A DNA stretch of 64,000 nucleotides from Achatina immaculata (lineage: Eukaryota; Mollusca; Gastropoda; Stylommatophora; Achatinidae). Within the stretch, counting starts at the first letter, position 1, and each line of letters begins with the position of its first letter. This document shows positions 22,468 to 31,112 of the stretch, piece after piece. A program made the position numbers and the translations under genes. The DNA is taken from contig CM019693.1 in the NCBI GenBank assembly GCA_009760885.1, positions 45,381,251 to 45,445,250 on the forward strand. Reading direction: 5' to 3'. A model generated the notes under the pieces. It ran no database searches, was not told where the DNA came from, and was given only the letters and a program-made list of their open reading frames with translations.

Positions 22468-22637
22468 GCATTGAATTCCTTCACTATGCTGTTAATATCC
22501 TTACCTTCTATGGACAGCTGTCCCACCAGGATACCTGTACGATGTCTGTACATTTTCCAGTTTGCTTTTTTATAGTTCCATCTGGGGAGAGGGCTACTGG
22601 TGTTAAGGAGTTCATTTTCTATTGTCATGAAGACTGG

Positions 22638-23471
22638 TCAATGGTCGCTACCTCCAAGTTGTTTTCCAACTTCACGTGTAATGTTCCACTTCAGATCTGG
22701 AGAGTGGAATGCCAGATCTGGTGTTGATTTTGTATGCCAAGCCCTTGAGTAAAATGTTGGGGAATCCATTGGCTGGTTGATCAGGAGAAGTCCATTATCA
22801 TCCTGCCAGCTCTCAACTTCCTCTCCTCTCTTGTCTATGTGGTCATAGCCCCAGCTCTGGGAATGGCTGTTAAAATCACCACAGACCATCAGTCTCTCTT
22901 TGTGTGGGATTGTTTCTAAAGCAAGTGGGCGGTCATTAGGACAGTAATAGTTAAGGAGGTGGAAATCTGTATTACTACTTTTCAGATGGATCATCTGGTA
23001 TTCGGCTCCTTCCATGTACACTCCCACCTGACATGCGCTGATGTTATTCTTAACAAGTGTGAGTACTCCTCCTTTTCTTCTGTCCTGTCGGTCTGATCTA
23101 AAACACTGGTAGCCTCTGATTTTAAAGGCGGCATCTTTGGTTAGGTGTGTCTCCTGTATGCAGCATATACTTACCTGCTCTGCAAAAAGTATGTTCTCTA
23201 GTTCAACCTTTTTGCTATAGCCATCTCTAACACTGCTGACACCCTCAGCATTCCACTGCATTATTTTAAGTTCTTGCTTTTTGGCTGTTTTCTTCTGTTG
23301 TATTTTTTGGCCAGTAGCTCTACTCTCATGTCTCCTGACTCCACAAGACGAACTGAGAGGACCTCCAGTAGCATTGGGTCGACCCTTTCGAGGCAGGGAG
23401 CCCGGCACTGCACCTGCCTGGTTAGTCTTCACAGGGCGAGCACCATGTTTGAAAACTGCAGATAGAGACAT
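22638..23471 (-). pseudogene. Endonuclease domain of I-like LINE
   Basis: A 277-codon frame. ELKIMQWNAEGV (Asn of the APE fold), CCIQETHL (metal-binding Glu), RKGGVLTLVKN, NYYCPND, LMVCGDFNSHSQSWG (GDFN motif) and STPDLAFHSP, ending in LGGSDH (SDH catalytic His) are all recognisable. This is a complete set of APE-type endonuclease motifs. The next region downstream (22233-22628) is in a different frame, so at least one shift follows SDH. Confidence 0.9.
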
Positions 23472-24066
23472 TTCATTAGCGATAATGAGTGTTACCCTGA
23501 TTTTTGCGACGCGCCTTTTGGCTGGGTAACTCCGACTTCAGCACCTTTCCTTGCTAGGGCAGACTGTGGTCTTGCTCGGACTGCCATGAAGACAGTGTGG
23601 CTGGCCTGGCCAAAACTTTGTTTTCCAGCCTCTGGTGGCTGTACTTAAGCCCCTTCTCCATGTAAGATGGTTTTGAGACAGTTCCACAAAGACACTGACT
23701 ATGAGATGAGGAATCTGATGAGTGCTTCAACGATATCCATTCCCCGCCACACATAGTCTACTGGCTCTGTTTTGTTTACATCATTCTGATAGCCATTGTT
23801 ATAAAGACCTATAGGCTTGTCACGTCCTGGATTCATTGGTTTCACACCAGACTTCCCTCATCCCCGCCAGAGATCTCCATGTCCCCATCCGTCCACCAAC
23901 CTGACATTACATTTTACAAAAATAACAATTACAATTGGTGTTGATTGCTACAAGTTTCTGGGCTACAGAGGTAGGTCAGAGTTTTTAAGCAAACAGATCT
24001 ATGTTCCCTGTCTCACAAACACTATGTTAAGATAAGTGTGCTCTTAACACAGTTGTTCCCAGGGGA
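23472..24066 (-). other. I-like LINE 5' region with ORF1 remnant
   Basis: Minus-strand reading in one frame gives GKQSFGQASHTVFMAVRARP ending in GASQKSG and a stop just before ORF2, with a stop slightly further upstream. A separate short frame around 23670-23805 starts NPGRDKPIGLYNNGYQ and ends VEALIRFLIS. No zinc knuckle or coiled coil is seen. I treat it as degenerate ORF1 with low certainty. Confidence 0.35.
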
Positions 24067-24077
24067 GGAAAATAACT

Positions 24078-25272
24078 GTATTCATACCACTATAAAAAAA
24101 ATGGTAACTTGAAATTATGAACAAACTACATAACTGTTGCCCTGATTAGTCATGCTAGTAAAATTCTGTTAAAAATCATAATGTGTAGACTTCGTAAGAA
24201 AATAGAAGAAGTCTATATGGTCCAGTCTGGTTTTAGGCAAGGAAGAGGATCAAGATATCATATATTCAATATAAGATTAATAATAGAGAAATGCGGAGAA
24301 TTTAATGTGAATCTGTATTTATCCTTTATAGACTATTCAAAGGCATTTGATTGTGTACAACACCAGAAACTTTGGGAAATAATGGACAAAATGGGATTTC
24401 CAACACATTTGATACAATTAATATCACTGCTATATCTAGACCAACAGACAGCAGTAAGAATAAATGGTGAAACAACAACTTGGTTTGAGATAAAACAAGA
24501 GGTCTGTCATGGGTGCATATTGTCGCCTTACTTACTTAACTTGTATACTGAAAATATAATGAGGAATGTAAGAGAAGATGTTGAAAAAGAATACTACGAT
24601 GGCATAACAATTGGAGGTTATGAAATATCAGAGATTAGATATGCTGATGACACAGAATTACTGTCCACAACACAAAAAGGAATGAAAAAATTAATTATGT
24701 CAGTCCGTAAGAAAAGCGAAGAGCAGAACCTCTATCTTAATGGGAAGAAAAATAATTGATGACATCTGACAAAACAAATAAGGCAGCTGAAATATGTATC
24801 AATGATGAAAAATTGGAAGAAGTGGAGTTTTTTTAATATCTTCTATCACTACTAACTAATAATGGAGACACAATGGGGTAAATTAAAAGCAGGGCATCTA
24901 TCACTCTTCAGAAAGTAAAACAACTAAAGAATCTGTGGAGAGTAACAGACAGAACTACAAAAATAAGATTTTTAAGGGCATGCGTTTTTCCCATCGCAAC
25001 ATATACCTTTGAGACCTGGACACATAAAATAAATATTTTGGACACATTAAACGTCATGATAATTTAGAGAAGACCATATTAGAAGGATACATAATGGGAA
25101 AAAGAAAAAGAGGAAGACCAAAACGAAGATGGCTGCAAGAAATCGTTGACAATCTGCAAATGGACGCAGCAGCAGCAGGCCATCTTGCTCACAACCGAGA
25201 GGCCTACAGGAGAGCTGTTTGGGAGGCAAAGTTCCGCAATTGACATGCAAATGAATGAATGAATGAATGAAG
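24078..25272 (+). mobile_element. LINE family A, 3' segment (RT) with (AATG)n tail
   Basis: Continuation of the element that starts at 17575, after removal of the I-like insert. Comparison with the uninterrupted copy on the minus strand near 42340-42460 shows the same order across the junction. The segment ends in (AATG)n at about 25249-25272, and minisatellite resumes right after. Confidence 0.9.
24181..24759 (+). pseudogene. LINE A reverse transcriptase core
   Basis: A 192-codon frame. VQSGFRQGRGSRYHIFNIRL (motif 2), LYLSFIDYSKAFDCV (motif A Asp), QEVCHGCILSPYLLNLYTE (motif B; active copies read V-QGC, here HGC) and EIRYADDTELLS (motif C) are present in order. The frame stops at NGKKNN, and the C-terminal part continues broken to HKIHILDTLNV near 25050 and RKRGRPKRRWLQE near 25110. 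No RNase H domain, as expected for RTE-like LINEs. Confidence 0.9.
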
Positions 25273-25465
25273 TTTTAGTACAACCTGATATTATAGTCAT
25301 ATTATGAGTTGTAAGTTTTAGCACAGCCTGATATTGTAGTCATATTATGAGTTATAAATTTTAGCACAGCCTGATATTGTAGTCATATTATGAGTTGTAA
25401 TTTTAGCACAGCCTGATATTGTAGTCATATTATGAGTTGGAAGTTTTAGTACAGCCTGATAATTT
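25273..25465. repeat. ~43-bp minisatellite, TTTTAGCACAG family (resumed)
   Basis: Four to five units of AGTTTTAGCACAGCCTGATA then TTGTAGTCATATTATGAGTTGTA. The sequence is the same family as the array at 16140-17572, which the LINE A insertion appears to have split. Confidence 0.85.
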
Positions 25466-25575
25466 TATAGCTTTAGGAGGAGGAGTCATGTAGGAAGAAG
25501 ATGAGTTATGGTAAGAAAAGTGAGAGAAAGTTGCTACGTTGTAAGCTGGATTCTATTCCGTGCACATGTAAGTGT

Positions 25576-26005
25576 GAATGTTTCTTACTTTACTAGGTTT
25601 GAATGTTTCTTACTTTACTAGGTTTGAATGTTTCATACTTGACCAGGCTTGAATGTTTCATACTTTACTATGCTTGAATGTTTCATACTTTACTAGGTTT
25701 GAATGTTTCTTACTTTACTATGTTTGAATGTTTCATACTTTACTAGGCTTAAATGTTTCATACTTTACTAGGCTTGAATGTTTCATACTTTACTAGGTTT
25801 GAATGTTTCATACTTTACTAGGTTTGAATGTTTCTTACTTTACTATGTTTGAATGTTTCATACTTTACTAGGCTTAAATGTTTCATACTTTACTAGGTTT
25901 GAATGTTTCATACTTTACTAGGCTTGAATGTTTCATACTTTACTAGGTTTGAATGTTTCATACTTTACTAGGTTTGAATGTTTCATACTTTACTAGGTTT
26001 GAATG
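25576..26005. repeat. 25-bp minisatellite, about 17 units
   Basis: The unit GAATGTTTCATACTTTACTA plus GGTTT repeats with little change (TTCAT/TTCTT, GGTTT/GGCTT/TGTTT variants). Confidence 0.95.
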
Positions 26006-26160
26006 TAGCCAGGGGATGTAAAGGTCTTATAATGACTGTCGCCAGTGAATGCGGAGACCAGCTAATATTTTCAGAACGATGAAATGCCGGCCACTAGAAG
26101 AACATCGTTTCTGGGTGTCCGGAATAAAAATGTCAGCAGCGCCACAAGCAAAAAAGGAAC

Positions 26161-26234
26161 GTAGACAATATAGTGTAGACAATATAGAGTAGACAATAAA
26201 GTGTAGACAATAAAATGTTGACAATATAGTGTGG
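26161..26234. repeat. ~15-bp tandem repeat, five units
   Basis: Copies of AGTGTAGACAATATA with small changes. Confidence 0.85.
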
Positions 26235-26404
26235 AACCAGCAGCAATCATTCTGTCTGCTGCGTGAAAAAAATCTTTTCAAACGAACCCATGCAACCTTC
26301 TGGACTACTTGAACATTGGAATAAAATACACTCTGATAAATTACATAAAAATTTAGTACATCTTCAGTCACTTTGAGAGAACTTTTATGAATTGAAAACT
26401 ATAG

Positions 26405-27713
26405 GAAATCTATTTGCTGGCAAATTATACAAAATCCGATGATTTTTTTTTTTGCCCATCATACAGTATTTCATTGCTGATTGCTAGATCTGGTAAGCCT
26501 GACACAAATGGAGAACAGTTTATTCTGCCAGCAGTAAGAGAAGCTGCACACAGATTTACACAAGTCACGACCAAAGTATTACAGCTTACACAAGTTACAG
26601 ACCAAAATATTACAGCTGTTCCTCTCAGTGATAACTCTGCTCAAAGAAGAACTGATGAAATGGCTGATAATACTGAGGATATTTTATGCAACCTGTTGAT
26701 GACAAGAAAACCTGGCTTGCAAGTTAATGAGTCCACTCTTCCATACAATGAAACTTTGCTTCTTGCTTGTGTTCGCTTTGTCAGTGATGAAGCTTTGGTT
26801 TAACAGCTGCTAGCAAGACAACTAAAAGGACTTCAATATTTCCTTTTGTAGAGAAGTGTTTTAAAGTGAAAAATATCCGTTGTCCAATGTTCTTACTTGT
26901 GCAAAGAATGGGGCACCATCAATGACAGGTCATCACTGTGGCTTCCTTACCTTCTTGAAGGAAAGTGTACCTGATGTGTTTACAGTGCAATGTGTCATTC
27001 ACAGACTACATCTTGTCACAAAAAATCCTAAGTGCTGGGCGTGACAAATCATTAAGCACCGTTATTACAGCAATTAATAACATCAAAACACATTCTCTTA
27101 GTTCTAAATTTTTTGGACAGCTCTAAAGTGAGAATGAGGAAGATTTTGAACATTTGGTGCTACATACACAAGTTAGATGGCTGTCCAGGGGAAACTACCT
27201 GCTGCTACATACACTAGATGTCTGTCCCATGGAAATTGCCTGCTGCTACATACAGCAGTTAGATCGCTGTCCAAGGGAAATGTTCTGAGTTGCTTCTATT
27301 CGCTTTGTTAAACTGTTGTAGAGTTCTTCCATGAATCCAGTTTTTTCTGTATAATGAAGTGAGCTATATCAAGCATGACATTACTTGGATATCAGATTTA
27401 TTCACAACATTCAACCAAGTTAATCTGCAAAGCAAAGTCAGCCATCTTCACATTTTTGACAAGTTACATTTATTCAGACATAACACAGCCTCCGTGACCT
27501 GTTTCAGTTTCCAAGTCTGTCTGAACTGGACAAAGAGAAACGGATATCAGACGATGACCTTCAGATCTACTGTTCACATCTGGGTCAGTTGCATAAGGAC
27601 ACGTCTAACAGATTTTATGATCTTCAAGTACCAGACTGGGTGATCAATCCATTCCCTGATATTACCAATGAAGATTTGAGAATGCTGGAATAAGAACTAG
27701 TTTCACTCCAAAG
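26405..27713 (+). mobile_element. hAT transposon fossil (ZBED5/SCAND3-like), 5' segment
   Basis: Frames on the plus strand read text typical of the hAT transposase group from which the ZBED5, SCAND3 and FAM200 genes are derived. See the pseudogene entry. Terminal inverted repeats were not identified, so the ends are approximate. The element is split at 27713 by a LINE A fragment and resumes at 28777. Confidence 0.75.
26414..27340 (+). pseudogene. hAT transposase, N-terminal and catalytic region
   Basis: A 129-codon frame at 26414-26803 reads IARSGKPDTNGEQFILPAV, ITAVPLSDNSAQRRTDEMAD and YNETLLLACVRFVSDEALV, the conserved start of this hAT clade. After a stop, broken frames give an APSMTGHHCGFLTFL-like stretch and CVIHRLHLVTKN near 26990, the conserved Cys-His region. 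VRWLSRGN-type text lies near 27175. Stops and shifts throughout, with a short internal duplication near 27160-27270. A dead DNA-transposon relic and not a domesticated gene. Confidence 0.8.
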
Positions 27714-27726
27714 TGACACACTGAGT

Positions 27727-28763
27727 CAGTCAGTCAGTGATTTGCATGTCCCTTGTGGAAGTTTGCCTCCCTAACAGCTCTCTTGTAGGCCTCTCGGTTG
27801 TAAGCTAGATGCTCTGCTGTATTTACGTCCATTCGCAGATCATCAACGATGCCGTACACCCATTTTCGCCTTGGTCTTCCTTTCTTTATTTTTCCCGTTA
27901 TGTACCCTTCCAAGACTGTCTTATCTAAACTATCATGACGTTTAATACGTCCAAAATATTAAAGTTTTCTTTGTTTAATCCTCTTTACTAGCCAACCTTC
28001 TTCAATTTTAAGTTCTTGTGGTATGGATATATTTGTTCTTTTTTGTATCCATGATATTTGACGAACTCTTCTGTAGCATTTATATCTAAAAGCATTTATG
28101 TGTTTCTCAGTTGTTTTGTTAAGTGTCCAGGTCTCACAGGCATATGTTGTGATGGGAAAGATTCATGCCCTTAAAAATCTTATTTTTGTAGTTCTATTTG
28201 TTTCTCTCCACAGCTTCTTTAGTTGTTTTACTTTCTGAAGAGTGATATGTACTCCCTTTAATTTCCCTCATTGTATCTCCATTATTTGTTAGTAATGATC
28301 CAAGATATTAAAAACTCTACTCCTCTTCCAATGTGTCTTCATTGATATATATTTCAGCTGCCTTGCTTGTTTTGTCAGTTGTCATCAATTTAGTTTTCTT
28401 CACATTAAGATAGAGATTTTGCTCTTCACTTTTCTTACGGACTGGCATAATTAGTTTTTCCATTTCTTTTTTGTGTTGTAGACATTAATACTGTGTCATC
28501 AGCATATCTAATCTCTGGTATTTCATAACCTCCAACTGTTATGTCATCGTAATATTCTTTTTCTACATCTTCTCTTACATTTCTTATTATATTCTCAGTA
28601 TACAAGTTAAATAAGTACGACAAGAGTATGCACCGCTGGTGGACCTCTTGTTTTATGTCAAACCAATTTGTTTCACCATTTATTCTTACTGCTGCCTGTT
28701 GCTCGAGGCACAGCAGTGGTATTAATTTATCAGATGTGTTGGAAATCTCTTTTTTTTCCATTA
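27727..28763 (-). mobile_element. LINE A 3' fragment inserted in the hAT element
   Basis: Minus-strand RTE-like LINE with a (CAGT)n-type tail at the left end and 5' truncation at the right. It is flanked by the 13-bp direct repeat TGACACACTGAGT at 27714-27726 and 28764-28776. A 116-codon frame at 28435-28785 reads LYTENIIRNVREDVEKEYY and EIRYADDTVLMSTT, including the YADD motif. The rest is broken. Confidence 0.92.
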
Positions 28764-28776
28764 TGACACACTGAGT

Positions 28777-29160
28777 ACAAGTCAAAATTTAAAAAATCAT
28801 ATCAAGATTACAGAAAACATTACTGATGTTACCCTACGTTGAGGAATAAAGTCGAGACAAAAAACATTTCTGAATGTTATCCTACGTTGTGGAACAAAGC
28901 CCACACAGAAAACATTTCGGAATGTTACCCTACTTTGTCGACAAAGTTCAGTCAGAAAACATTTCTGAATGTTACTCTACGTTGTGGAACAAAGTCCAGA
29001 CTTACTTTATGGCCTTCCCGAGAACGTATTTAGCAGAGCGAGGCTTCAGTGCACATACAAAGCTTCTTTCTAAACAGAGAAACAGACTGAAAGTTGATGA
29101 ACATTGAGATCTAAGATTTCTTAGCACTTTTTAACCTGATATTGAGAAAATTGTGTCCCT
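28777..29160 (+). mobile_element. hAT transposon fossil, 3' segment
   Basis: Resumes after the LINE. It carries three to four tandem ~45-bp units around YPTLWNKxxxENISEC (28860-28990), then AFPRTYLAERGFSAHTKLLS and KQRNRLKVDEH. The last stretch is the C-terminal dimerisation region of hAT transposases. It stops near 29107. The unit repetition inside this short stretch is unusual. Confidence 0.75.
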
Positions 29161-29322
29161 GCATGAAACTCACTCATCACGTTAAAAGTTGAGAAAATAA
29201 TGAGTAGGTGCGTTATAAATGTACTCCTTGGTACTGTTAAATAAACTGGCTTGCTAGCTTAGTTTTTAGTTGTGTAAATCATATCCTAGTTTATGAGGTC
29301 ATCGTACGAGAAGAACTTGTAC

Positions 29323-29395
29323 ATAAGAGGGCGCTGAGAAGGTGGCCTGCGAGATAAGAGGGCGCTGAGAAGGTGGCCTGGGAGAAAAGAGGGCG
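29323..29395. repeat. 31-bp tandem repeat
   Basis: Two full copies and a part of ATAAGAGGGCGCTGAGAAGG followed by TGGCCTGCGAG. No open frame or other feature was recognised in the flanks at 29161-29322 and 29396-29600. Confidence 0.8.
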
Positions 29396-29600
29396 GCAGC
29401 TCCGACAAACCTATTCAGCACTTCACAGATCATAGTTTAAATCTGATTTTAATATGCAACAAAATTGGCTGTGATTCATTTTATTCTGATCTTCGCGTTA
29501 CTCCTGTGGTCTGGAATCGATCCCGCACTGTCTCCGAGGAATACCAGTGTACAGAGCTGTTCAACATTGTAGATTGTTATGTGTTATGTAGTTATTTAAG

Positions 29601-29960
29601 TTTTAGCACAGCTCTGTCTTGTAACCTCACACTTAGGTTTTAGCACAGTTCTGTCTTGTAACCTCACCTTTAAGTTTTAGCACAGTTCTGTCTTGTAACC
29701 TCACACTTAGGTTTTAGCACAGTTCTGTCTTGTAACCTCACACTTAGGTTTTAGCACAGTTCTGTCTTGTAACCTCACCCTTAAGTTTTAGCACAGTTCT
29801 GTCTTGTAACCTCACCCTTAAGTTTTAGCACAGCTCTGTCTTGTAACCTCACACTTAAGTTTTAGCACAGCTCTGTCTTGTAACCTCACACTTAGGTTTT
29901 AGCACAGCTCTGTCTTGTAACCTCACACTTAAGTTTTAGCACAGCTCTGTCTTGTAACCT
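29601..29960. repeat. 37-bp minisatellite, nine to ten units
   Basis: The unit starts TTTTAGCACAGCTCTGTCTT and is followed by GTAACCTCACACTTAAG. It shares the TTTTAGCACAG start with the arrays at 16140-17572 and 25273-25465. Confidence 0.95.
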
Positions 29961-30329
29961 CGCCGCCATTAATACGCTCAAAGTCTGAGGGAAACAAGAG
30001 CTACAACTATATAAAAGTTGGAACTACGAACCATCATGATGCTGCAGTTGTATCAGATGGAAAATAGGTTACGATGGCTTACTTGAAGATTTGGTAGGAA
30101 TCCAAGGAGGCTTCTTTGCATGAGGACCATGTGGGAACCTTCCCCTTTAGCAAGGTCAATACATCATATCGGTTTACAAGCATCATAAAAAAAAAAGTTA
30201 GAGCACTCTTTTGGTCAGCTCTGAAGCTCTGACTACAACAGCCGCCCCCCCCCCCCTTCACCGCAGTCATCTCTGGTACTGGGTCAGTTATTTCAGATTA
30301 TTTGGTCTTTCTGACCCGTTCAAGCAGAG
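29961..30329. other. Spacer with poly-C tract
   Basis: Nothing coding that I can support. A run of 14-16 C lies at about 30243-30257. Confidence 0.5.
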
Positions 30330-30442
30330 GGCATAATGAAGCATGGAGCATAATGAAGCAGGGGGTATAATGAAGCAGGGGGCATAATGAAGCAGGGGGC
30401 ATAATGAAGCGATGGGCACAGTGAAGCAGGGGGCATAATGAA
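30330..30442. repeat. 17-bp tandem repeat, about seven units
   Basis: GGCATAATGAAGCAGGG and close variants. It creates a short open frame on the minus strand without biological meaning. Confidence 0.85.
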
Positions 30443-31112
30443 GCCTGTGATGTGTTCATGCGGCCAGAGAACAATAGCGTGTGTGAAGTGCTAGTGCATG
30501 TACTCAAAGGCTTAATGTGACGAAATGTTGCGATCAGAGCCAAGGAAATAAAACACAGTAGCTCACTATCCGGATACAAAAAAGTACATACAAAAAAAGG
30601 CTCAAGTTATATTTTATTCACGCTGTATTATAGATTGTAAAACAAAACAGAAAAGACACGTTCAGGAATTATGTTATATTCTACTGTCACGAAAACGATG
30701 ATAAAAAAAAAAAAAATTTAAAAAACGCAGACGAGCGAAAACCAGTTTGAAAAACCACTTTAAACAGTAGGAATAGATGAGACACTGTTCCTTGCAAAAT
30801 AGAATGGGAGATTTAATAGAGAGACATAAAGGGCCAAAAGAAGATTGCATTGGAGAAGATTTAAAAGTTAATAAGTTCCGAACAAAGTAGAAGAGAATAG
30901 AGTGAAAAAAGGAGGAAAACCATGCAGAAAAAAAACGTAAGATAAGATTTTTAAAAAATGATATGCCTGTATATGACAGCGTTCATTCTGTCGACTAAAA
31001 TCTATACTTCAGTCATAGAGCCACCACTTAAGACTGACCAGAAGAAATAGTTTCAGAATTACTTGTGTATCAGCTAATGATGTGACCACTGTCTATATCA
31101 TGATGTTGTAGA
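30443..31112 (-). other. Downstream region of the ankyrin gene
   Basis: AT-rich, no other gene. On the minus strand an AATAAA hexamer lies at 30613-30618, about 500 bp after the ankyrin stop, and is a plausible polyadenylation signal. Confidence 0.3.

Larger units (their letters stand above)
19590..24066 (-). mobile_element. I-like LINE (EN-RT-RNase H), 4.5 kb, nested in LINE A
   Basis: Minus-strand element with its 3' (GAA)n tail at 19588-19605 and its 5' end at 24066. It is flanked by the direct repeat GGAAAATAACT at 19579-19589 and 24067-24077, an 11-bp TSD. In order 5' to 3' it carries a possible ORF1 remnant, endonuclease, a connecting region, RT with YADD, and RNase H. This order, and a microsatellite-like tail, are typical of the I group. 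It has at least four frame breaks. The length suggests mild 5' truncation. Confidence 0.92.
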
